DNA of 64,000 bases, from positions 1,178,001 to 1,242,000 of the forward strand of contig NZ_CP129672.1 in the NCBI RefSeq assembly GCF_030505195.1, written 5' to 3'. The notes under the pieces are model-generated. The model was not told the origin of the DNA and ran no database searches. It saw only the letters and a program-made list of their open reading frames with translations. Position numbers and translations under genes: made by a program. The DNA is from Comamonas testosteroni. GTDB taxonomy: Bacteria; Pseudomonadota; Gammaproteobacteria; Burkholderiales; Burkholderiaceae_C. Positions 1-8,036 of the stretch are shown here, in pieces. Each line of letters begins with the position of its first letter. Position 1 is the first letter of the stretch.

Positions 1-240
1 ACCGAGTTGAAATCCCACGGCTTCAAGGATAGCGGTCATAGACCGCACATCACCATCAGCTACAGAGCACTACATGCCCTGCCCACTCGGCGTATCGATC
101 CCGTTGACTGGCTGATCGATGAGATTCAGTTGGTCGAGCGAACCGTCACAGGCAAGCAGTTACGCTACCAGGTACTGCATCGCTGGCCATTGGCTTCCGG
201 CTCTGCGCCTCGTCCCCAACAACTACGCCTGTTTCACTGA
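1..240 (+). CDS. 2'-5' RNA ligase / LigT-like phosphoesterase, C-terminal part
   Basis: The gene is cut by the left window edge; the frame is already open at base 1, so only the last 79 residues are visible. The retained HITI tetrapeptide fits the second HxTx motif of the 2H phosphoesterase fold, and the following beta-strand-like stretch (VDWLIDEIQLVER) and LRYQVLHRWPL ending are typical of LigT/ThpR proteins. These enzymes act on 2',3'-cyclic or 2'-5' phosphate bonds in RNA; the physiological substrate is usually unknown. The first HxTx motif must lie outside the window. A near-perfect hairpin follows the stop codon directly. Confidence 0.6.
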   Translation, partial: TELKSHGFKDSGHRPHITISYRALHALPTRRIDPVDWLIDEIQLVERTVTGKQLRYQVLHRWPLASGSAPRPQQLRLFH

Positions 241-272
241 TTCAAGGCTCAAGCCCTGGCTTAAGCCTTGAA
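241..272 (+). terminator. Hairpin directly after the LigT-like gene
   Basis: A 32-nt near-perfect palindrome starts one base after the stop: outer arms TTCAAGGCT and AGCCTTGAA pair over 9 bp, one C/A mismatch follows, then AAGCC and GGCTT pair around a 2-nt loop. The downstream sequence is only moderately T-rich, so it may act as a terminator or as an RNA-stabilising 3' hairpin. It ends 22 nt before the next start codon. Confidence 0.5.
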
Positions 273-294
273 TACCTTGTTTGTTTGCCATTCC

Positions 295-1488
295 ATGTCC
301 CTCACTTCGCAAATCCGCATTCCCGCCACCTATATGCGCGGAGGCACCAGCAAAGGTGTGTTCTTCAAGCTTCAGGATCTGCCCGAAACGGCCCGGCAGC
401 CCGGCCCTGTTCGCGACGCCATCTTTCTGCGCACCCTTGGCAGCCCCGATCCCTATGGCAAACAGATTGACGGCATGGGTAATGCCTCATCCTCCACCAG
501 CAAGGGCGTGATCCTCTGCCAGAGCGCAAGCGCCGATCACGATGTGGACTATCTGTTCGGCCAGGTTTCCATCGATCAGCCTTTTGTGGACTGGAGCGGC
601 AACTGCGGCAACTTGAGCGCAGCCGTCGGTCCCTGCGCGATCCACATGGGTCTGATTCCGGCCGAGCGCGTTCCGCACAACGGCGTGGCTACCATCCGCA
701 TCTGGCAGGCCAATATCGGCAAGACCATCATCAACCATGTGCAGATCCGCGATGGTCAGGTACAGGAAACCGGGGACTTCGAACTTGACGGCGTGACCTT
801 TGCCGCTGCCGAAGTGGCGCTGGAGTTCCTGGATCCCGCCGATGAAGGTGAGGACGGCGCTGCCATGTTTCCCACCGGCAATGTCAGCGACGAGCTGGAT
901 GTGCCCGGCGTCGGCCGCTTTTGCGCGACCCTCATCAATGCCGGCATTCCGACCATTTTTCTCGATGCCAGAGAGCTGGGTTACACCGGCTGCGAACTGC
1001 AGGACGCCATCAACAGCGATGGCGCAGCACTGGCCAGATTCGAAGCCATTCGCGCCCATGGCGCACTCAGGATGGGCCTGATCAAGGATCTCGGTGAAGC
1101 CGCCACACGCCAGCACACGCCCAAGATCGGCTTTGTGGCTCCTGCGCAAAGCTATATCGCCTCAAGCGGCAAAGCCATTGCCGCCAAGGATATCGATCTG
1201 GTGGTGCGGGCGCTGTCCATGGGTAAGCTGCACCACGCCATGATGGGCACGGCAGCCGTCGCCATCGGCACGGCTGCCGCCATTCCCGGCACGCTGGTCA
1301 ATCTGGCAGCGGGCGGCGGCGAGCGCCAGTCCGTGCGCTTCGGCCATCCCAGCGGAACCCTGCGTGTGGGGGCCGAAGCCAGGAGCGACCAGGGACAATG
1401 GCAGGTCACCAAGGCCTTGATGAGCCGTAGCGCCCGCATTCTGATGGAAGGCTGGGTACGGGTGCCTGGCGAAGTGCTGCAGGCCTGA
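295..1488 (+). CDS. PrpF-family isomerase (2-methylaconitate isomerase / 4-oxalomesaconate tautomerase type)
   Basis: A 397-residue protein, the usual length of PrpF. The N-terminus carries the family signature RIPATYMRGGTSKG, followed by DGMGNASSSTSK and the DWSGNCGNLSAAVGP block with the catalytic-region cysteine. Family members move a proton to isomerise unsaturated tricarboxylates such as 2-methylaconitate, methylitaconate or 4-oxalomesaconate. The ATG at 295 is preferred because it places the signature about ten residues in; an upstream TTG at 268 lies inside a hairpin. No prpB, prpC or acnD adjoins it, so the substrate is open. The PrpR-type regulator and the ICL/PEP-mutase gene within 6 kb suggest a related carboxylate pathway, but the gene is not in the same operon as them. 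Confidence 0.85.
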   Translation: MSLTSQIRIPATYMRGGTSKGVFFKLQDLPETARQPGPVRDAIFLRTLGSPDPYGKQIDGMGNASSSTSKGVILCQSASADHDVDYLFGQVSIDQPFVDWSGNCGNLSAAVGPCAIHMGLIPAERVPHNGVATIRIWQANIGKTIINHVQIRDGQVQETGDFELDGVTFAAAEVALEFLDPADEGEDGAAMFPTGNVSDELDVPGVGRFCATLINAGIPTIFLDARELGYTGCELQDAINSDGAALARFEAIRAHGALRMGLIKDLGEAATRQHTPKIGFVAPAQSYIASSGKAIAAKDIDLVVRALSMGKLHHAMMGTAAVAIGTAAAIPGTLVNLAAGGGERQSVRFGHPSGTLRVGAEARSDQGQWQVTKALMSRSARILMEGWVRVPGEVLQA

Positions 1489-1510
1489 CACCGGGTGTGC
1501 ACTGCCGGTC

Positions 1511-1527
1511 GCCTGCGGCATGCAGGC
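1511..1527. terminator. Hairpin between two convergent genes
   Basis: GCCTGC and GCAGGC form a 6-bp stem around GGCAT, and a second small palindrome (GCCTTG/CAAGGC) overlaps it up to 1538. The pair sits in the 50-nt gap between the PrpF-family gene and the convergent GGDEF gene. There is no clear T-tract on either strand, so a terminator role is only a possibility. Confidence 0.3.
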
Positions 1528-1538
1528 CTTGGCAAGGC

Positions 1539-2486
1539 TCAAGTGCTCAAGGTCACGCTTTCAATCCGGTGGCGGCCTTTGTTCTTGGCCGCATAGAGCT
1601 GCCGGTCCACAGCTTCGATAAAGCCGGCAGGTCGAATATGCTCTGCCGGCAGCACCGTACCCGCGCCAATGCTGACGGTCACCCTTCGGTCATGGGGCGA
1701 CAGCGCATGCACGATGGACTGCTTCTGGATCAGGCGCTGGCAGCGCTCGGCCACCTTTTGCGCGGTTTCGGCGTCTGCTTCGGGCAGCAGCACCACAAAC
1801 TCCTCGCCACCGTAACGCGCCACCAGGTCACGCTGTCCGTCCAGTGCCAGGCTCAGGGTCTGAGCAATATCCACCAGACATTTGTCGCCCTGTATATGAC
1901 CGTACAAATCGTTGTATTGCTTGAAGAAGTCGACATCGAACAGCAGCATGGACAGGGGCTTGCCATCGCTGCGCGTGCGCTCCCACTCCTGCTCGAAGCT
2001 GGCGTCGAAGCAGCGTCGGTTGGCAATGCTGGTCAGGCCATCCTTGAAGGAGAGAACCTCCAGCTCCTTCTGCAGACTCAGCAGTCTTTCCTCGGTCTTT
2101 TTACGTTCGCTGATGTCGAACATGAAGCCGATCAGCGCCTGGGCTTCACCGTGTTCGTTGCGCACCACATGAACCACATCGCGAATCCAGACATAGCCGT
2201 TGTCCTTGGTCAGTGCGCGATAGTCAGCCTCATGGTCCACGCCGGCCTGGGACTGGCTCACACAGAAATTCACCACATATTCGCGGTCGTCGGGATGCAT
2301 GCGCATGGCCCAGTCTTCGACGCTGACCCAGCTTTCACGGCTCCAGCCAAGCAGGCTCTCGATCTGAGGGCCGATATAGGCGAACTTCATGGTCGCCCAG
2401 TCGATCTTCCAGGGAATGGCCTTGGTGGACTCCAGCAAGGTTCTGTAGACCGCACTCTCGTTCTCAAGCTCGCTCACATCGGACAT
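1539..2486 (-). CDS. PAS-GGDEF diguanylate cyclase
   Basis: A 315-residue soluble protein. A PAS domain of the PAS_3/PAC type covers about residues 20-128 (YIGPQIESLLGWS; HPDD; FMFDISERKK). A short coiled linker leads into a GGDEF domain from about 140 to 312 with the active-site motif GGEEF at 226-230, so it should make c-di-GMP. The four residues that would form the allosteric RxxD inhibition site read GQRD, so product inhibition is probably weak. No EAL domain and no transmembrane segment are present. The ATG at 2486 has a GGGAGG ribosome binding site about 10 nt upstream, better than the frame's more distal alternative. It sits between two metabolic genes and is probably a monocistronic insertion in this neighbourhood. 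Confidence 0.88.
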   Translation of the reverse strand: MSDVSELENESAVYRTLLESTKAIPWKIDWATMKFAYIGPQIESLLGWSRESWVSVEDWAMRMHPDDREYVVNFCVSQSQAGVDHEADYRALTKDNGYVWIRDVVHVVRNEHGEAQALIGFMFDISERKKTEERLLSLQKELEVLSFKDGLTSIANRRCFDASFEQEWERTRSDGKPLSMLLFDVDFFKQYNDLYGHIQGDKCLVDIAQTLSLALDGQRDLVARYGGEEFVVLLPEADAETAQKVAERCQRLIQKQSIVHALSPHDRRVTVSIGAGTVLPAEHIRPAGFIEAVDRQLYAAKNKGRHRIESVTLST

Positions 2487-2711
2487 AAGCCGTCTCCCTC
2501 CCGATTCCAACCGATAAATCTACGGCCTGTCCTGTTGCCGGTCCTGGCCTTGTCGCGCTTGCAGTCGTTCAGACCTTGAAGGCTCAAGTCAGAGCCCGAT
2601 CCAAGCTTGCAGGAGATTGTTGCGCCAGATGCCGAAATTCACGCCATCCACTCACGATATTGGCCGAAATCATACGTATGGTGTCCTGCTGCCGCTCAAG
2701 CCGCTCCGCAG

Positions 2712-4721
2712 CTAAGCCTTCATGCGCCGCCACAAAGTGGCCCGGCTGATGCCGAGAATCTCACAGGCCTGCCGTTGATTGCCGCCGACCGACTCCAGCA
2801 CCTCACACAATCGCTTCTGCTCGGCAAGGCGGCCCGCGTCTCTGAGCTGAGCCTGCCGGGCCGCTGCAGGCTCAGCCAAAGCCAGGCCGTCGGCACACTC
2901 CGGGAAGACTTCAAGCAAACGCGCCATATCCAGAAGACCGCCCCGGCCTGAGCCCAGATAATCGCTGCAGGCCAGCAGACGCTCCACCCAGTTGTCCAGT
3001 TCACGGACATTGCCGGGCCAGTCATGCGCCGCGGCCCTGGCCAGCAGTGCATCGAGCTGCTGCCCCACTCTGTCATGCAGTGCGCGGGGCAGCCCGCTTG
3101 CCGCGCTCAAGCGCTGAGCCAGCATGGCGCGGCCCAGTTCCGCAATATCGGCGGCACCACGCATTTGCAGCGAAGGCGTACTCAGGCGCAGCACCGCCAG
3201 CCGGTAGTAGAGATCGCGCCGGAAGCGGCCGCGCTCCACCTGATCCGCCAGATCCGCATGGGTGGCGGCGATCACGCGCACATCCACGGGAATCGGCGCG
3301 GTGGAACCTACGCGCAATACCTCGCGCTCCTGCAGCACGCGCAACAGCCGCGATTGCAGCGCCAGCGGCATGTCGCCAATTTCATCGAGAAACAGGGTCC
3401 CGGTATGCGCAGCCTCGATCAGCCCGGTCTTGCCGCCACGCCTGGCTCCGGTAAAAGCGCCCTCCTCGTAGCCGAAAAGCTCGCTCTCCAGAAGGCTTTC
3501 ACTGAGCGCCGCGCAGTTGACCGCCAGAAATGGCTGCTCCGCACGTCGTCCCGCGCTGTGAATGCCTTGCGCCACCAGCTCCTTGCCGGTCCCGCTTTCG
3601 CCCAGGATGAGCACCGTCGCATCGCTGTTCGCGTACTGCCTGGCCAGCAGTCGCACACGCTGGGCAGCGGGGCTGCTGCCCAGATAGTCCTCAATACGCC
3701 AGCGCACACCGCTAGCTCTTTGCCGCTGATTGGCGCGCAGGCTGCGATCGGCCCGCTGGATGACTGCAGGATCGCGGCAGACCAGCAAAGCGCCGGTCAC
3801 CAGCCCGTTCTCCACAATTGGCGCACGTCGCACCACCAGGGTACGCAGGGCCAGTTGCACCACCTCTTCTCCGCCCTCCTCGCCCGCCAGTGCCCGAGCC
3901 GTTCCCAGGGACGGCGCCACCTCCTCCAGCATGCGGCCGTGCAAGGCCTCGACCGAGGCCCCGAGCAAGGCTGCCATGCGCGGGTTCAGCGCGCAAATGC
4001 GGCCACGCTCGTCCACAGCCGCCACACCGTCCTGCAACTGGTGCAACACGGTTTCCAGCCGTTGATGCCGGTCGCGCTCGGCACGTCGATGGCGGGCCAG
4101 CAGCATGGCGTCACTGAGTGCCTGACGCACCGAAATATCGGAATACAGCAACACGCTGGCCATGCCCGCCTGCTCTGCCAAATCGGCCACCAGGCCTGGC
4201 GCCACCACGGCACCAACGCCTGCAGCCTTGAGCTTTTGCACACAGGCCGGCGCATCATGCGGACCTTGATAGGCGATCTGGACCAAGCCCAGACCAAACA
4301 GGCTGTCGAACTGAGCCACCACGGGCGACGGCACCTCGAAGTTGACCAGGCCCACGCGCGCAGCCTCCTGCGTGGTTTGCAGCTTGGCCTGACGCAGCGC
4401 CTGCAGCAAATCCAGGCCGCGCACCTCGACCATGGCCAGCGGAATGTCCACGCGCTCGCGAATCCAGGCACCGCTGGCTCCAGCCCCCACCAGGGCGTCG
4501 ATAGGCTGGCGCAGATTGAGCGCCTGCACCTGGGCCACCGCATCGTCGAAGGAAGCCGAGATATGCGAGAACCTGGCCTCACCCGACCAGGGCTGTGCCA
4601 GCCGCTCCAGCACCCGCCCCACACGATAGCGGCCTACGGTGACGATGTGGGGCAAATGCGGCTGACCAGTTGCCGGCATCCGATTGACGCCATCGTTGGA
4701 TATCTCATCTGTTTCATTCAT
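2712..4721 (-). CDS. Sigma-54-dependent activator with PrpR N-terminal sensor domain
   Basis: About 669 residues in four parts: a PrpR_N effector domain (roughly 15-185; the DALVGAGASGAWI and GLVADLAEQAGM stretches match PrpR), a PAS-like segment (roughly 200-300), a central AAA+ domain with Walker A GESGTGKE, the sigma-54 contact loop GAFTGA and FLDEIGDMP, and a C-terminal Fis-type helix-turn-helix (ACEILGISRATLWRR). PrpR-type proteins sense small carboxylates such as 2-methylcitrate and activate sigma-54 promoters. It is divergent from a Bug-receptor operon that has a -24/-12 promoter, so that operon is the likely target. The start is uncertain: ATG at 4721 is used, but neither it nor the ATG at 4679 has a good Shine-Dalgarno sequence. 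Confidence 0.9.
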   Translation of the reverse strand: MNETDEISNDGVNRMPATGQPHLPHIVTVGRYRVGRVLERLAQPWSGEARFSHISASFDDAVAQVQALNLRQPIDALVGAGASGAWIRERVDIPLAMVEVRGLDLLQALRQAKLQTTQEAARVGLVNFEVPSPVVAQFDSLFGLGLVQIAYQGPHDAPACVQKLKAAGVGAVVAPGLVADLAEQAGMASVLLYSDISVRQALSDAMLLARHRRAERDRHQRLETVLHQLQDGVAAVDERGRICALNPRMAALLGASVEALHGRMLEEVAPSLGTARALAGEEGGEEVVQLALRTLVVRRAPIVENGLVTGALLVCRDPAVIQRADRSLRANQRQRASGVRWRIEDYLGSSPAAQRVRLLARQYANSDATVLILGESGTGKELVAQGIHSAGRRAEQPFLAVNCAALSESLLESELFGYEEGAFTGARRGGKTGLIEAAHTGTLFLDEIGDMPLALQSRLLRVLQEREVLRVGSTAPIPVDVRVIAATHADLADQVERGRFRRDLYYRLAVLRLSTPSLQMRGAADIAELGRAMLAQRLSAASGLPRALHDRVGQQLDALLARAAAHDWPGNVRELDNWVERLLACSDYLGSGRGGLLDMARLLEVFPECADGLALAEPAAARQAQLRDAGRLAEQKRLCEVLESVGGNQRQACEILGISRATLWRRMKA

Positions 4722-4747
4722 GAAAACAATTATTTCATCATCGAAAC
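4711..4747. promoter_or_regulatory. Cluster of TTTCAT/ATGAAA half-sites, candidate activator binding site
   Basis: TTTCAT at 4712-4717, ATGAAA at 4720-4725 and TTTCAT at 4733-4738 form two overlapping inverted repeats, one with a 2-nt and one with a 7-nt spacer. The cluster is centred about 140 bp upstream of the expected start of the sigma-54 transcript of the Bug operon, a usual distance for an enhancer site. It also overlaps the assumed start codon of the activator gene, which would permit autoregulation. Assignment to this activator is inference. Confidence 0.4.
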
Positions 4748-4845
4748 ACAACCAATACACCCTCGCAGAAAGGCACCCCAAGAAATCGCAAAAAATTCAA
4801 TGATTTCAAGCATTTGATTCGCAAAGGGTTTCCCCTAGATCCAAC

Positions 4846-4860
4846 TGGCACAGTGCTTGC
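4846..4860 (+). promoter_or_regulatory. Sigma-54 (-24/-12) promoter of the Bug/ICL-family operon
   Basis: The sequence TGGCAC, five bases, TTGC matches the sigma-54 consensus, with GG and GC exactly ten bases apart. Transcription should start near 4872, giving a leader of about 33 nt before the ATG at 4905. The divergent PrpR-type sigma-54 activator is the obvious partner. Confidence 0.8.
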
Positions 4861-4904
4861 GGTAACAGCCCATACCCATATGAATTTGGATCCAGGAGAT
4901 ATCG

Positions 4905-5879
4905 ATGTTTTTGAACCGCCGCAATCTTGTTGTCCAGGCCTTGGCTCTGTCCGTGCTGGCTCCCGCAGGCCTGGTCCAGGCCGCCGACTGGCCCACTCGC
5001 CCGATTCGCCTCGTGGTGCCGTTTTCCGCTGGCGGTGCCAATGACTTGATGGCCCGATCGGCAGCCGAAGGCGCTTCCAAGATCCTCGGCCAGCCTGTGG
5101 TGATTGACAACCGTCCTGGCGCGGGCGGCACCGTGGGTGCTGATATCGTGGCCAAGGCCCAGCCCGATGGCTATACGCTGCTGGTCAGCGCGGCCGGCGT
5201 CATCTCCAACAGCATGATCAAGAAGACCATGCCTTTCAAGGACGATGCTCTGCAGCCCGTGGTGATGATCGGCCTGGCGCCTTCGGTAATCGTCGTTCCC
5301 AAGAACGCGCCATATAACAACCTGCGCGACTTCGTCGAAGCCTCGAAGAAGGGTGCCGGCTTCAACTTTGCAACCGCCGGCACGGGCAGCACGCCGCACT
5401 TCGTGGCCGAGATGCTGAATGTGAAATACGGCGCCAAGCTACAGCCCGTGCCCTACAAGAGCGGTTCGGAGAGCACCACGGCCGTGCTCGGCGGCCAGGT
5501 CGAAGGCACGTCCGAAGCCAGCATCATCGCGCTGCCGCACATCCTTCATGAGGGCAAGTTCAAGCCTCTGGCCACGACCTGGACCCAGCGCATCTCCGCC
5601 TACCCGCAGCTCTCCACCGCCGTGGAGCAGGGCTTTGCCGACCTGCAGATCGCGCATTGGGCCGGCATTCATGCCCCCAAGGGCACGCCACCCGCCATTC
5701 TGGACAAGCTGGCTGCTGCCGTGGACAAGGCCATGAAGGAGCCCGCCACCGTCGAGAAGCTCAAGGGCCTGGGCATCGAGCCGGTAGGCGGCACACGTGC
5801 GGAGTTCGTGAAGTTTGCCGATGCCGAGCGCAAGCGCCTGGGCGAGATCGTCAAGGCAGCTCATATGCAGGAAAAGTGA
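4905..5879 (+). CDS. Bug/TctC-family periplasmic solute receptor
   Basis: A 324-residue exported binding protein. A signal peptide of about 26 residues (LSVLAPAGLVQAA) is followed by the family hallmarks WPTRPIRLVVPFSAGG and VVIDNRPGAGG, which in Bug structures hold the ligand carboxylate, and by VPYKSGSE in the second lobe. Such receptors bind small, often carboxylated, molecules for tripartite TctAB-type transport or for sensing. An AGGAG ribosome binding site lies 7-8 nt before the ATG. It is the first gene of the sigma-54-driven operon, with a second receptor downstream and no TctAB membrane genes nearby. The ligand cannot be read from the sequence. Confidence 0.88.
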   Translation: MFLNRRNLVVQALALSVLAPAGLVQAADWPTRPIRLVVPFSAGGANDLMARSAAEGASKILGQPVVIDNRPGAGGTVGADIVAKAQPDGYTLLVSAAGVISNSMIKKTMPFKDDALQPVVMIGLAPSVIVVPKNAPYNNLRDFVEASKKGAGFNFATAGTGSTPHFVAEMLNVKYGAKLQPVPYKSGSESTTAVLGGQVEGTSEASIIALPHILHEGKFKPLATTWTQRISAYPQLSTAVEQGFADLQIAHWAGIHAPKGTPPAILDKLAAAVDKAMKEPATVEKLKGLGIEPVGGTRAEFVKFADAERKRLGEIVKAAHMQEK

Positions 5880-5900
5880 GCTGCGCAAAAAACATAGCAG

Positions 5901-5925
5901 CCAGCGTATGCCCCATATACGCTGG
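5901..5925 (+). repeat. Intercistronic hairpin between the two Bug genes
   Basis: CCAGCGTAT and ATACGCTGG form a perfect 9-bp stem with a 7-nt loop, preceded by ATAGCAG. The same kind of AGC-containing hairpin occurs elsewhere in intergenic parts of this window (near 48430 and 52820). There is no T-tract, so it more likely stabilises or processes the transcript than terminates it. Confidence 0.5.
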
Positions 5926-5954
5926 AGCCATATAACAATACCGAGACCTGATTC

Positions 5955-6956
5955 ATGATTTCCCGTAGAAACGCCTTGCTGTGCGCCACTGCCTGTGCCG
6001 CCGCCATCACAGCCTTGCTGGGTGGCGCCTCTGCCGCTCTGGCCCAAGGCTCGGATGCCTGGCCCACCCGCACCGTCAAGCTCATCGTGCCCTATGCGGC
6101 AGGCGGCTATGCCGACACCCGCGCGCGCCTGATTGCCGACTCGCTGGGCAAGGCGCTGGGCCAGCCCGTGATCATCGACAACCGTGGCGGTGCCGGCGGC
6201 GTGACGGGTACGGATGCCATCGCCAAGGCCAACGACGGCCACACCTTCGGCTTCGGCTCGCCCGGCCCCCTGGTCACCAATCCCATGCTGATGAAAAAGA
6301 TGCCTTATGACGCCAAGACGGCGTTCAAGCCCATCATCCTCATCGAGCAGGCTCCCCTGTTTCTGACCACCGCTCCCAACCAGCCCTTCAAGAACGTGCA
6401 GCAACTGCTGGCCCATGCCAGGGCCAAGCCCGGCGATCTGACCTATGGCTCCTCGGGCGTGGGCGGGGCCCATCATCTGTCGGGCGAGCTGCTGGCCTAC
6501 CAGACCCAGACCCAGCTGACCCATGTGCCCTACAAGGGCGGCTCACTGGCAGCCACTGACCTCATGGGCGGCCATCTGGCCATGATGTTCGAGATGGGCT
6601 ATTCGGCCCTGCCTTCGATCAAGGCCAAAAAGATCAATGCCCTGGCCGTTTCCAGCAAGACCCGCCTGGCCGTGCTGCCCGACGTACCTACTCTGGACGA
6701 AGCCGGGGTCAAGGGCTTTGAGTCGTACAACTGGCTGGGCATGGTTGCACCGGCCAACACGCCCGACGCCGTGGTGGCCAAGCTCAACCAGGCCGTCAAC
6801 GAAGCGCTCAAGAGCGACAAGTCTCTGCGCCAGATGATCGAAAGCAGTGGCGGCCAGATCATGGGCGGCACGCCTCAGGCCTATGGCAGATACCTGGAAG
6901 CCGAGCGCGCCAAGTGGGGACCTGTGATCAAGAACGCGAATATTTCGCTGGATTAA
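5955..6956 (+). CDS. Second Bug/TctC-family periplasmic solute receptor
   Basis: A 333-residue exported protein with a signal peptide of about 31 residues that begins ISRRNALLC and ends at ALAQ. The mature part opens WPTRTVKLIVPYAAGGYADTRAR and contains VIIDNRGGAGG, the two ligand-loop motifs of the Bug family, plus VPYKGGS. It is only moderately like the neighbour upstream, so it is not a recent duplicate. It lies 75 nt after the first receptor and about 125 nt before an ICL/PEP-mutase family gene, apparently in the same sigma-54-controlled operon. Two receptors in one operon could bind related ligands or separate a transport role from a sensing role. The ligand is unknown. Confidence 0.88.
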   Translation: MISRRNALLCATACAAAITALLGGASAALAQGSDAWPTRTVKLIVPYAAGGYADTRARLIADSLGKALGQPVIIDNRGGAGGVTGTDAIAKANDGHTFGFGSPGPLVTNPMLMKKMPYDAKTAFKPIILIEQAPLFLTTAPNQPFKNVQQLLAHARAKPGDLTYGSSGVGGAHHLSGELLAYQTQTQLTHVPYKGGSLAATDLMGGHLAMMFEMGYSALPSIKAKKINALAVSSKTRLAVLPDVPTLDEAGVKGFESYNWLGMVAPANTPDAVVAKLNQAVNEALKSDKSLRQMIESSGGQIMGGTPQAYGRYLEAERAKWGPVIKNANISLD

Positions 6957-6965
6957 TCCTCCGAG

Positions 6966-6982
6966 GAGCTGCGCGGCAGCTC
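6966..6982 (+). other. Intercistronic hairpin
   Basis: GAGCTGC and GCAGCTC form a perfect 7-bp stem around GCG, ten bases after the stop of the second Bug gene. No T-tract follows. It probably sets the 3' end or stability of an operon segment rather than ending transcription. Confidence 0.4.
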
Positions 6983-7082
6983 TGCCTGGCTGCACCAGTC
7001 AGAAGTGCATACAGCCATCAAGGCTGATAGTTGAATGCGCCCATCAGATAAGTCTCAGAGTCCTTTTTTAACAAGCAATCTC

Positions 7083-7943
7083 ATGAACCCGAAGCAACAA
7101 CTCAAGGCCCTTGCCGATGCCCGCCGCGGCGTCATCGTTCCCGGTGCATTCAACGCCATGTCGGCGCGGCTGATCGCCGACCTGGGCTTTGAAGCCATCT
7201 ATGTGACCGGTGCCGGCGTGACCAATATGTGGTTCGGCATGCCAGACCAGGGTTTTATGGGTCTCAGCGATATCGCCGACCATACGGCCCGCATCCGCGA
7301 CGCCGTGGAGGTGCCGCTGCTGGTCGATGCCGACACCGGCTTCGGTAACGCCGTCAACACCTACCACGCCGTGCGCACGCTGGAGCGCGCCGGTGCCGAC
7401 TGCATTCAGCTTGAGGACCAGGTCAGCCCCAAGCGCTGCGGTCACTTCAATGGCAAGGCCGTGATCGAAACCAGCGAAATGCTGGGCAAGATCAAGGCCG
7501 CTGTCGATGCGCGGCGCGACAGCGGCACTCTCATCATGGCCCGTACCGACGCGGCAGCCGTTCACGGCTTTGAAGCCGCCATCGAGCGCGCTCAGCAGTT
7601 TCAGGAAGCCGGTGCCGACATCCTGTTTATCGAGGCCGTCACCCAGGCCGAAGAAGTGCGCGCCCTGCCTCAGCGCCTGCAAGCTCCCCAGCTCATGAAT
7701 ATGGTCATCGGCGGCAAGACCCCCATCTTCAACGCTGACGAACTGGGTGAGCTGGGCTATGGCTTTGTGCTCTATGCCAATGCCGCACTGCAAGGCGCTG
7801 TGGCCGGCATGCAAAAGTGCCTGACCCTGCTGCGTGACGATCACAAGGTCGATGAAGACCCCGCCATCGTCGCACCTTTCCTTGAACGCCAGCGGCTGGT
7901 GAACAAGGACTTCTGGGATGGGCTGGAGCAGAAGTACCAGTAA
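7083..7943 (+). CDS. Isocitrate lyase/PEP mutase family C-C lyase
   Basis: A 286-residue TIM-barrel enzyme of the methylisocitrate lyase, dimethylmalate lyase and oxaloacetate decarboxylase group. Visible motifs are PGAFNAMSARL near the N-terminus, the metal-binding DADTGFG at 82-88, LEDQ at 110-113, and the lyase catalytic loop KRCGH at 117-121, whose cysteine is the general acid/base in true lyases. This favours cleavage of a 2-hydroxy or 3-hydroxy carboxylate to pyruvate or glyoxylate plus a smaller acid, over phosphonomutase activity. It ends the Bug-receptor operon. The ATG at 7083 fits the family start; an in-frame ATG at 7035 would add 16 residues, and neither has a strong ribosome binding site. 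The exact substrate is not determined. Confidence 0.82.
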   Translation: MNPKQQLKALADARRGVIVPGAFNAMSARLIADLGFEAIYVTGAGVTNMWFGMPDQGFMGLSDIADHTARIRDAVEVPLLVDADTGFGNAVNTYHAVRTLERAGADCIQLEDQVSPKRCGHFNGKAVIETSEMLGKIKAAVDARRDSGTLIMARTDAAAVHGFEAAIERAQQFQEAGADILFIEAVTQAEEVRALPQRLQAPQLMNMVIGGKTPIFNADELGELGYGFVLYANAALQGAVAGMQKCLTLLRDDHKVDEDPAIVAPFLERQRLVNKDFWDGLEQKYQ

Positions 7944-7975
7944 CTCCAAAGCATGTCCTGAGGAGCAGACGGCGT

Positions 7976-8012
7976 GCAACGCCTCGGCATCAAGCGTTGC
8001 GCGCTGTTTTTT
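7976..8012 (+). terminator. Rho-independent terminator of the Bug/ICL-family operon
   Basis: GCAACGC and GCGTTGC pair over 7 bp around an 11-nt loop; the stem is followed by GCGCTG and a run of six T. It lies about 30 nt after the operon's last stop codon. Confidence 0.65.
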
Positions 8013-8036
8013 ATCATCCCGCATAGGTGGCTGAGC

